A stretch of DNA of 9,062 nt, taken from assembly GCA_021158425.1 (NCBI GenBank), contig JAGGUR010000109.1, positions 1 to 9,062 of the forward strand. The letters are read 5' to 3'. The stretch is from Candidatus Cloacimonadota bacterium. GTDB lineage: Bacteria > Cloacimonadota > Cloacimonadia > JGIOTU-2. Every line of letters begins with the position of its first letter. The first letter of the stretch is position 1. Made by a program: the position numbers and the translations under genes. Positions 1 through 5,607 of the stretch are shown here, piece by piece. Below the pieces are notes generated by a model, which was given only the letters and a program-made list of their open reading frames with translations, searched no databases and had not been told where the DNA came from.

Positions 1-203
1 TCATAACGCTTTGCTGCCCGTTCTCCGTAGTCCCGATGAAATCGGGACGAAGGGTGAATCAAATGGTCAAAATCACTTATTCTGTCATAAATAACATTTG
101 ACGAGCTGAAGGCTCTTATGACCATTTTTGACTATTTATGACGATTCGCCAACTGGCGAATCATATGACTACATTTGACGCTACGAAGTAGCATATGACT
201 ACA
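1..203. repeat. Modular hairpin repeat patch downstream of corA
   Basis: This stretch has no convincing gene and is dominated by short inverted and direct repeats. Perfect hairpins lie at 30-48 (GTCCCGAT, loop GAA, ATCGGGAC), 103-115 (GAGC/GCTC), 143-162 (GATTCGCCA, loop AC, TGGCGAATC) and 180-192 (GCTAC, loop GAA, GTAGC). The last three are each followed one base later by TATGAC (117-122, 164-169, 194-199). ACATTTGACG occurs at 94-103 and 171-180, directly at hairpin starts. CATATGACTACATT is repeated exactly at 162-175 and 192-205, a 30-bp period. GTCATAAATA (84-93) is inverted at 133-142. None of the hairpins has a following T-tract in either direction, so they are not classical terminators, although they sit where corA transcription must end. 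Function is unknown. Confidence 0.75.
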
Positions 204-1145
204 TTAGAACCACTTCCTCTTTATAAATATAAACACGCCTATTAAAGAGAAAATGATTGATGCACCAATCGTTATTGCAAAAGCATGTGGCGACTTTGCA
301 AAAGGAAGTCTGATATTCATTCCATAAATGCTTGCAATTAATGTTGGAATCATTAAAATGATTGTAACAGAAGTCAAAAATTTCATTACCATATTAAGGT
401 TATTTGATATTACAGATGCAAAAGCATCCATCATACTGCTTAAAATGTTGGAATGAATATTTGTCATTTCCAATGCCTGTTTATTTTCAATAATCAGGTC
501 TTCTAAAAAATCCTCATCCTCTTCAAATTTAGTTAGAATTCCGGTTTTATAAAGTCGTTCCATAACTAACTCGTTTGAGCGAAGAGATGTGCTGAAATAG
601 ACCAGGCTCTTTTCAAAATCTAACAAGTTTATGAGCTCCTCGTTTTTCATTGACTTATGTAGCCGATTTTCAATCTCTGTAGTCTGCCGATTGATTCTTT
701 TAAGATAATTCAAATATACAGTTGCTGTTTTGGACAGAATTTGCAAAATCAGTCTATTCCTTTTATTAGTTGAGAAATTTTTAACTATTCCTTTGAAAAA
801 GTTTTGAAGCACATCATCATCCTTAGAGGAAACTGTGATAAGGCACTCTTTTGCTAAGATAATTCCCAGAGGTATTGTTATAAATTTTATATGTTCTTCC
901 TCGTCATCATAATATGGAGTTTGAATAATAATTAAAGTTGAATTCTTTTCTCTTTCTATTCGTGGGGTTTCATTTATATCTAATGGGTCTTCAATGAAAT
1001 CTTTCGGAATATCAAATGTATTTGTAATAGTCCCAATTTCTTCAGGAGTAGGCGATACTATATATATCCATGAATTCTTTTCTCTAATTTTTTCAACTCC
1101 AATTTTGGTTAACTTTTTCTCAATTGTTTTATATATTTTAATCAT
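204..1145 (-). CDS. corA: CorA-family magnesium/divalent cation transporter
   Basis: The product is a 313-residue inner-membrane channel for Mg2+ (in relatives also Co2+/Ni2+), expected to act as a pentamer. It has the CorA plan: a long charged cytoplasmic N-terminal part with helices to about residue 250, then two C-terminal membrane segments (about 252-274 and 288-308). The diagnostic YGMN motif is at 274-277, right after the first membrane segment, where the family places its selectivity filter. The protein ends with the basic tail KRKWF. The loop after GMN (IRLPFAKSP) lacks the MPEL sequence common in classical CorA, so a divergent subfamily is likely and the transported ion is not certain. 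The start is supported by AGGAA seven bases upstream on the minus strand (1157-1153). It is transcribed away from lgt, alone on its strand. Confidence 0.93.
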   Translation of the reverse strand: MIKIYKTIEKKLTKIGVEKIREKNSWIYIVSPTPEEIGTITNTFDIPKDFIEDPLDINETPRIEREKNSTLIIIQTPYYDDEEEHIKFITIPLGIILAKECLITVSSKDDDVLQNFFKGIVKNFSTNKRNRLILQILSKTATVYLNYLKRINRQTTEIENRLHKSMKNEELINLLDFEKSLVYFSTSLRSNELVMERLYKTGILTKFEEDEDFLEDLIIENKQALEMTNIHSNILSSMMDAFASVISNNLNMVMKFLTSVTIILMIPTLIASIYGMNIRLPFAKSPHAFAITIGASIIFSLIGVFIFIKRKWF

Positions 1146-1177
1146 TGCTCTATTCCTAATAATCAGTTTTTTATAAA

Positions 1178-1203
1178 ATTAAATCCTCTTTATTATATGT
1201 CAA
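1178..1203 (-). promoter_or_regulatory. Possible corA promoter
   Basis: On the minus strand a perfect TTGACA (1203-1198) lies about 55 bases upstream of the corA start. The best -10 candidate is TTTAAT (1183-1178), but the spacer is only 14 bases, shorter than the usual 16-18. A TATAAT directly follows the TTGACA and is badly placed to be its partner. The -35 match is good and the -10 assignment is weak. Confidence 0.35.
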
Positions 1204-1205
1204 CC

Positions 1206-1234
1206 CCGTGTCCGCCAGCTGGCGGATTTCACGG
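1206..1234. repeat. GC-rich perfect palindrome with flanking arms
   Basis: TCCGCCAGCTGGCGGA (1211-1226) is a perfect 16-bp palindrome. It is nested inside a second inverted pair, CCGTG (1206-1210) and CACGG (1230-1234), with TTT unpaired on one side. It stands out sharply in an AT-rich intergenic stretch. Its core CGCCA..TGGCG is shared with the hairpin at 143-162 at the other end of corA, which suggests one dispersed palindrome family. There is no T-tract, so it is not a typical terminator. It overlaps or adjoins the presumed corA -35 box. Confidence 0.7.
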
Positions 1235-1468
1235 AATCAACCAGATGAAACTATCTATTAAAATAATCATCTTTTATAAAACCAAATATGTAAAATATAT
1301 TATACGGGGTCAAGTAATTGAAAATAATATAAAAATATATTTGCTTTTACACATTTCTTGACTACAAATTTGTTGTATATTTTTTGTAAATAATCTTATC
1401 ATCATAATCTATGAATAAATCTATAGCGGTATTTTTTAATAGCAGGAAGTTACTTTTTTCATTATTAG

Positions 1469-1498
1469 TTCCGATAAGTCGGGCAATTGCGGTATAAT
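1469..1498 (+). promoter_or_regulatory. Probable lgt promoter
   Basis: A perfect TATAAT is at 1493-1498, 17 bases before the lgt ATG. The best -35 at normal distance is TTCCGA (1469-1474), a 3/6 match with an 18-base spacer. A small hairpin, CCGA-TAAG-TCGG (1471-1482), overlaps it. Transcription would start near 1505, leaving a leader of about 10 bases with no Shine-Dalgarno sequence. Confidence 0.5.
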
Positions 1499-1515
1499 AT
1501 TAGATGTAAAATAAT

Positions 1516-2316
1516 ATGATTAAATTTCCAGATTTCAACCCAACTATTGTTCACATTGGACCTCTCAAGATTCAATGGTATGCACTGATGTATATTATCT
1601 CATTTGTTATTGGATATTTCTTATTGAAAAAGCTTTATAAAGAAAGAAATTTGAAAATTACAAGAGCAGATTATGAAAATCTTTTTTTCTATATAATGCT
1701 TGGAGTCATTATTGGCGGCCGGTTTGGTTATGTGTTATTTTACAATTTAAAAGAATGCATCAGGAATCCACTTGAAATCATTGCTGTATGGCATGGTGGG
1801 ATGTCATTTCACGGCGGGATGATTTGCTCAATATTTTTTGGCTATCTTTTCTGCAAAAAACATAAATACAATTTCTATAAATTAGCTGACCCAACAGTTG
1901 TTGTTGCCCCAATTGGATTGGCATTGGGACGATTTGGAAATTTCATTAATGGTGAACTTTATGGACGTCCCACTAATCTGCCCTGGGGTATGATTTTCCC
2001 TGGAGAAGATTTTGCACGCCATCCTTCACAATTATATGAACTTTTTTTAGAAGGTGTTTTATTATTTGTCATTCTCTTATTTCTTAGTAGAAAAAAATTA
2101 AGAAACGGCTTCATTTTCTGGAGTTTCATTTTCCTTTATGGACTTTTTAGGTTTTTAGTTGAGTTTGTGCGACAGCCTGACCCACAACTTGGGTTTATAA
2201 TTGGTTTTCTAACAATGGGACAAATTCTAAGCCTATTGATGATTATAACTGCGATTATTGGATTTATCTCAATTAGAAAAAATCCCTATTTGACGGATAA
2301 TAAAAATAAGGTATGA
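1516..2316 (+). CDS. lgt: Prolipoprotein diacylglyceryl transferase
   Basis: This inner-membrane enzyme transfers diacylglycerol from phosphatidylglycerol to the lipobox cysteine of prolipoproteins, the first step of lipoprotein maturation. The product is 266 residues, a usual length, with about seven hydrophobic segments. Family motifs are intact and in order: WYALMY (21-26), GGRFGYVLFY (67-76), HGGMSFHGGM (93-102), the signature GRFGNFINGELYGR (138-151), HPSQLYE (169-175) and the late FRFLVEFVRQPD (211-222). The arginines of the signature and of the FRFLVEFVR segment correspond to those known to be essential in the E. coli enzyme. The start is fixed by an in-frame TAA at 1507-1509. There is no Shine-Dalgarno site. 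It overlaps the next gene, a lipoprotein and hence a likely Lgt substrate, by four bases (ATGA), which implies translational coupling. Confidence 0.97.
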   Translation: MIKFPDFNPTIVHIGPLKIQWYALMYIISFVIGYFLLKKLYKERNLKITRADYENLFFYIMLGVIIGGRFGYVLFYNLKECIRNPLEIIAVWHGGMSFHGGMICSIFFGYLFCKKHKYNFYKLADPTVVVAPIGLALGRFGNFINGELYGRPTNLPWGMIFPGEDFARHPSQLYELFLEGVLLFVILLFLSRKKLRNGFIFWSFIFLYGLFRFLVEFVRQPDPQLGFIIGFLTMGQILSLLMIITAIIGFISIRKNPYLTDNKNKV

Positions 2317-2999
2317 AAAAAATAGTTTCAGTTTTTTTAATATTTCTAATATGCTCCTGCAGTCTTTTGATTAAACAGAAAGAACTAACTAATGAGAAAA
2401 TAAAAGAAAAAATAGTTGCGAATCTTTCCTATTTGAGAAATTGCAAAGCTTCTGGCATCATTAATCTCTCACTCAAAAATTTTGAATTGAAAAGTAATTT
2501 TTTGCTACGGAAAAAGAATAAAAAATTTAGAATTGACATTTTTAATTCTGGTTTGTTAGGACTTTCACCTTCTACTCAAGCTCAGATTTTATTTGATGAT
2601 TCACTTCATATTTTCCTACCTGTAAAAAAAATTCTTTATGTTTTTAGACAAAATAATAAAGTTAATCTTAATTTGGACATTCAAAAAATAGTTAGAGAGT
2701 CCAAAAATATTGAAAAGATGGATACCCAATTTATTTTTTCACTCTCTGATGTAGAATTAGTGTTTGACAAAAAATTCAACTTGATATTGTTACAATATGA
2801 AAAGGTTAAAATTATTTTGAATAATTACCGAAATAATTTGCCATATAGTTTGAATATATTTCAAGATGAAAAGGAATTAGCAAATTTTACTATAGATAAA
2901 TGGAGTTTCGACGAACCTAATGACGAAATCTTCAGGCTTAATATGCCTTCTGATGTTAAGATAATAGAAAATCCCAATGGTAATGATCTTAATAAATAG
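2313..2999 (+). CDS. Putative LolA/LolB-like lipoprotein
   Basis: This 228-residue protein begins with a short basic N-end (MKK), a hydrophobic core and the lipobox ICS-C, so Cys16 should be the lipidated residue. The mature part has alternating beta-type strands, with segments such as KASGIINLSL, KFRIDIFNSGLLG and a C-terminal EIFRLNMPSD. These recall LolA/LolB-superfamily lipoprotein-binding folds and the related DUF4292-type outer-membrane lipoproteins. This assignment rests on pattern rather than on a diagnostic motif. It is probably anchored in the envelope and involved in lipoprotein or lipid handling. It starts inside the last codons of lgt (ATGA overlap), so it is likely co-translated with the enzyme that lipidates it. 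Base composition is strongly AT-rich, like its neighbours. Confidence 0.7.
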   Translation: MKKIVSVFLIFLICSCSLLIKQKELTNEKIKEKIVANLSYLRNCKASGIINLSLKNFELKSNFLLRKKNKKFRIDIFNSGLLGLSPSTQAQILFDDSLHIFLPVKKILYVFRQNNKVNLNLDIQKIVRESKNIEKMDTQFIFSLSDVELVFDKKFNLILLQYEKVKIILNNYRNNLPYSLNIFQDEKELANFTIDKWSFDEPNDEIFRLNMPSDVKIIENPNGNDLNK

Positions 3000-3115
3000 A
3001 ACTGTTCTTTTAGTCCTCGTCGTCTTTTGCGTGGGGCATTTATAGAAAAAATTTGAAAAAAAATAATAAAATCCTTTGTGCTCTTTGAGTGCTTTGTGTT
3101 TAAAAAAAGGAAATC
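3000..3115 (+). other. Intergenic leader of purB with CTTTGTG-type tandem motif
   Basis: This 116-base gap separates the lipoprotein gene from purB. At 3074-3098 three near-identical units follow one another: CTTTGTG, then CTTTGAGTG after two bases, then CTTTGTG directly. A related CTTTTGCGTGG lies upstream, near 3024-3034. From memory, runs of this kind occur in front of genes in many environmental genomes without an assigned function. AAAGGA just before the purB ATG serves as the ribosome binding site. No clear promoter or terminator was seen. Confidence 0.45.
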
Positions 3116-4414
3116 ATGATAGAAAGATATTCGCTGCCAGAAATGGCAAAAATCTGGACTTTAGAAAATAAGTTCAAAAAATGGTTAAAAATAGAAATAT
3201 ATGTTGCGGAAGCAATGAACAAACTTGGCATAGTTCCTGATAAAGATTTGAAAAACATTAAATCAAAGGCGAGATTTAAAGTTGAAGAAATTGCAGAAAT
3301 TGAGAAGAAAGTTAATCATGATATGATTGCTTTTCTTACAGATGTAGCAAAATATGTTGGACATTCTTCGCGTTATATTCATTTAGGATTAACTTCATCA
3401 GATATTATTGATACTACTAATTCTTGCTTGATGCGGGAAGCAGGACTTTTAATATTAAATAGATTGAAAAACCTTTCTGAAACTCTTAAGGAAAAGGCTT
3501 TTGAATATAAAAATACAATTTGCATTGGTAGAACTCATGGCATTCACGCAGAACCAACCACATTCGGTTTGAAAATTACCCTCTGGTATGATGAGATGAG
3601 AAGAAATATAATTAGGATGAAATCTGCAATTGAGAATATTTCAGTTGGCAAGGTTTCTGGGGCGGTCGGGAATTATGCTCATATTAGTCCCTTTGTAGAG
3701 GAGTATGTTTGCAAAAAGATTGGATTAAAGCCTGTAAATATCTCTAATCAAATTATTCAAAGAGATAGATACGCAGAGTTTATTACTACTTTGTCTATCA
3801 TTGGTAGCACAATTGAGAAGATTGCCACAGAGATACGGGGCTTACAGAGGACAGAAATTCACGAAGTTGAAGAAGGATTTGTCAGGGGACAGAAGGGCTC
3901 CTCTGCCATGCCTCATAAGAAAAATCCTATTCTCAGTGAAAGGCTTTGTGGTATGGCACGAGTTTTGCGGAGTAATGCTATGACCTCCTTAGAAAATAAT
4001 GCCTTATGGCATGAACGCGATATTAGTCATTCTTCTGCCGAAAGGATTATTATACCCGATTCTACTATTCTAATTCATTATATGTTAGTAAAAACTAAAT
4101 CCCTAATTGAAAATTTGGTTGTTTTCCCGGAGAAAATGAAAGAGAATATCAATTTGACAAATGGACTTATATATTCTCAATCAGTCTTGTTGGAACTTGC
4201 CAAAAGGGGAATTCCAAGAGAAGATGCGTATGAGATTGTGCAAACCTCTGCCCTGAAATGCTGGAACTCAAAAGAGCCATTTAAAGATGCTCTGCTATCA
4301 AACCAAAAATTGAAAGAAATTATTGCTCCAAGTGAACTGGGGAAAATATTGGATATTAATAAATTTCTTAAAAATGTTGATTTCATTTTTAAAAAAGTAT
4401 TTGGTAAGGAATGA
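3116..4414 (+). CDS. purB: Adenylosuccinate lyase
   Basis: This cytosolic homotetrameric enzyme of purine synthesis removes fumarate from SAICAR (giving AICAR) and from adenylosuccinate (giving AMP). At 432 residues it matches the Bacillus-type family. Key motifs: NHDMIAFL with His68, YIHLGLTSSDIIDT with His89 and the TSSD substrate loop, GRTHGIHAEP (138-147) with His141, and the superfamily signature GSSAMPHKKNP (261-271) containing the catalytic-loop serines. His68, His89 and His141 fall at the same numbers as the active-site histidines of the B. subtilis enzyme, so the protein should be active. The start has AAAGGA just upstream. No other complete purine gene is in the window, but a fragment resembling the end of purS follows two bases after the stop. 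This suggests purB once belonged to a pur operon. Confidence 0.97.
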   Translation: MIERYSLPEMAKIWTLENKFKKWLKIEIYVAEAMNKLGIVPDKDLKNIKSKARFKVEEIAEIEKKVNHDMIAFLTDVAKYVGHSSRYIHLGLTSSDIIDTTNSCLMREAGLLILNRLKNLSETLKEKAFEYKNTICIGRTHGIHAEPTTFGLKITLWYDEMRRNIIRMKSAIENISVGKVSGAVGNYAHISPFVEEYVCKKIGLKPVNISNQIIQRDRYAEFITTLSIIGSTIEKIATEIRGLQRTEIHEVEEGFVRGQKGSSAMPHKKNPILSERLCGMARVLRSNAMTSLENNALWHERDISHSSAERIIIPDSTILIHYMLVKTKSLIENLVVFPEKMKENINLTNGLIYSQSVLLELAKRGIPREDAYEIVQTSALKCWNSKEPFKDALLSNQKLKEIIAPSELGKILDINKFLKNVDFIFKKVFGKE

Positions 4415-4415
4415 A

Positions 4416-4493
4416 ACCAGAAAAGAAATAGATGAAGTCTGCGATAAAGTTCTTGAAAATCCCAATGTTAAAGTCTGTCCAATAAAGCCTTAA
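4416..4493 (+). pseudogene. purS: Remnant of purS C-terminus
   Basis: Immediately after purB, in another frame, 25 codons ending in TAA (4491-4493) encode TRKEIDEVCDKVLENPNVKV plus a short tail. This resembles the last helix and strand of PurS, the small FGAM synthetase subunit, whose C-terminus typically reads like EEMCEKLLANPVIEDYEI. Shared features are the E..C.K.L.NP pattern and its distance from the stop. PurS is about 80 residues, and its first two thirds are missing: the frame extends upstream only into the purB coding sequence (first ATG at 4374). This looks like an internal deletion that joined the purB end to the purS end. The match is short, so chance similarity remains possible. 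Confidence 0.55.
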
Positions 4494-4548
4494 AAAATAT
4501 CACAGAAATAGTAAATAGAAAATCTTAACAAATTATATATTCAAAATT

Positions 4549-5244
4549 ATGAACATTATTAACTCTTTTATCAGCCTATTTTTCCCAAATATATGTTTAG
4601 TTTGTAGAAAAAAATTGACTAAAAATGATATAATCTGCAAAAAATGTATTAATGATTTTGCAAGATTAGAAACAAACAAATGTTTACTTTGCAGGGAAAA
4701 TCCTGCTGAAAATGGTATATGCCAGAGTTGTAGAACTGAATTTCAGTTTGATGGAATTGTTTCTGTATTTAAGTTTAATGAAGTAATTCAAAATTTAATT
4801 CATAATTTAAAATATAATGAGTTCAAAAAAATTGGCATCTTTTTAGGAGAATTCTTGGCAGATAAATTATCAAATTATGATTTCATATCTAAAATTGATT
4901 ATATTATTCCTGTTCCTCTTCATAAAGTAAAAAAAAGAGAAAGAGGTTTTAATCAATCTGATATTATAGCCAAGGCCTTATCTGATAAGTTAAATATCAA
5001 ATTAGGTAACCATATTGTAAAAAGAGCAAAATACACAAAAACTCAGACAAGGCTAACCAAAAAAGAGCGAGAAATTAATGTTAGAAATGCTTTCAAAATA
5101 AAATCTCATAAAGATGTAAAGAATAAGAATTTCTTAATAGTTGACGATGTTATAACAACAGGTTCTACAATGAAGTCAATAGCATTATTATTAAAAGAAT
5201 ATTATGCAAACCAAGTGTATGTTGCATCTATTGCCAGGGCATAA
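4549..5244 (+). CDS. comF: ComF-family phosphoribosyltransferase-like protein
   Basis: This 231-residue protein has the complete ComF plan. The N-terminal zinc-binding region carries four CxxC pairs (Cys16/19, 30/33, 45/48, 58/61). The middle has the family segment VPLHKVKKRERGFNQS (122-137). The C-terminal type I phosphoribosyltransferase domain has the PRPP-binding loop IVDDVITTGST (197-207). ComF proteins are linked to DNA uptake in naturally competent bacteria. In most phyla the actual substrate is unknown, and no other competence gene is visible here. There is no Shine-Dalgarno site before the ATG, and the upstream bases are nearly all A/T, as for lgt. The stop overlaps the next start by one base (TAATG), so the two genes are probably translationally coupled. 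Confidence 0.93.
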   Translation: MNIINSFISLFFPNICLVCRKKLTKNDIICKKCINDFARLETNKCLLCRENPAENGICQSCRTEFQFDGIVSVFKFNEVIQNLIHNLKYNEFKKIGIFLGEFLADKLSNYDFISKIDYIIPVPLHKVKKRERGFNQSDIIAKALSDKLNIKLGNHIVKRAKYTKTQTRLTKKEREINVRNAFKIKSHKDVKNKNFLIVDDVITTGSTMKSIALLLKEYYANQVYVASIARA

Positions 5245-5594
5245 TGATTGTTGAAATATCAAAAGAAGAGTCGCAAGAACTAATGGATAGGGTAGCAAAA
5301 TTTTTAGCAGAAAGACGATTGGGCTCTGCCTCAATGATGGTTATTGAGTCTTTAAGACCCTTACATTTTATTGGCAGTCAATTATTATATATGTTAAGTC
5401 CTTTTGCTGAATTGATTTTCAAACCTAATGAATATCAAAAATTTGCTTGCGCATTAGAAAATGAAAAAAATGTAGCTTATTTATTAGACCGAATTGATAA
5501 TTATGATGTAGAATTTCATAAAAAATGGAAAGCGGAAAAGAGAAAACTTAAAGAATTAAAAAAGAAAAAAAGAGCTTTAAAAAATTTAAAATAA
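5244..5594 (+). CDS. Small helical protein of unknown function, MutL-neighbour
   Basis: This 116-residue protein has no named domain that I recognise. It starts within the comF stop (TAATG) and ends 13 bases before the MutL-like gene. The N-terminal half contains RVAKFLAERRLGSASMMVIE, then SLRPLHFIGSQLLYMLSPF (35-53), a mildly hydrophobic stretch that could be a membrane-associated helix, followed by an ENEKNVAYLLDRID helix. The C-terminal 27 residues are lysine-rich and probably helical (KAEKRKLKELKKKKRALKN). The pattern 'RR-x-(8)-ES-x-P-L-x-F-I-GSQ' looks like a family I have met beside long MutL-type proteins in other anaerobic phyla; that is recollection, not a search. A role together with the two downstream proteins is inferred from spacing only. 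Confidence 0.8.
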   Translation: MIVEISKEESQELMDRVAKFLAERRLGSASMMVIESLRPLHFIGSQLLYMLSPFAELIFKPNEYQKFACALENEKNVAYLLDRIDNYDVEFHKKWKAEKRKLKELKKKKRALKNLK

Positions 5595-5597
5595 TTT

Positions 5598-5602
5598 GGA
5601 GG
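5598..5602 (+). promoter_or_regulatory. Strong ribosome binding site deciding the MutL-like start
   Basis: GGAGG at 5598-5602 lies five bases before ATG 5608-5610. This selects 5608 as the start rather than the in-frame TTG at 5596, which would place the Shine-Dalgarno site inside the coding region. Such a canonical site contrasts with lgt and comF, which have none, and suggests high translation. Confidence 0.85.
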
Positions 5603-5607
5603 AAGAT

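Larger units (their letters stand above)
1146..1515. other. Divergent intergenic region between corA and lgt
   Basis: This is a 370-base AT-rich region between two divergently transcribed genes. It holds the likely promoters of both, a perfect 16-bp palindrome (1211-1226), a 7-bp inverted pair ACCCCGT (1203-1209) and ACGGGGT (1304-1310), and a 10-bp palindrome ACAAATTTGT (1364-1373). A 28-codon ORF (1411-1497) runs into the lgt -10 box. It has no recognisable Shine-Dalgarno site and is probably chance. No RNA gene was recognised. Confidence 0.6.

Noticed and set aside
1..205. CRISPR array
   Set aside because: The repeats are short, unevenly spaced (37-40 bp between hairpins, one 30-bp period) and the unique parts are self-complementary stems, not spacers. 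No cas genes are present.
994..1176. 60-codon plus-strand ORF over the corA start
   Set aside because: It is antisense to the well-supported corA gene and shows no protein-like motif.
1203..1310. ACCCCGT and ACGGGGT as ends of a small mobile element
   Set aside because: The arms are only seven bases, about 95 bases apart, with no further matching outside or inside; chance is sufficient.
1358..1382. Promoter from TTGACT (1358-1363) and TATATT (1377-1382)
   Set aside because: The spacer is 13 bases, too short for a standard promoter, and a better -10 box lies nearer lgt.
1411..1497. 28-codon ORF upstream of lgt
   Set aside because: It has no ribosome site, its stop lies in the probable -10 box of lgt, and its length is expected by chance.
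3801..3983. 60-codon ORF inside purB in another frame
   Set aside because: It overlaps the conserved catalytic region of purB and is a frame shadow.
4177..4386. Antisense ORF over the purB 3' end
   Set aside because: It is a shadow of purB with no motif or independent ribosome site.
5596..5607. TTG start giving four extra residues on the MutL-like protein
   Set aside because: The ATG at 5608 has GGAGG five bases upstream, whereas the TTG at 5596 would put that site inside the coding sequence.
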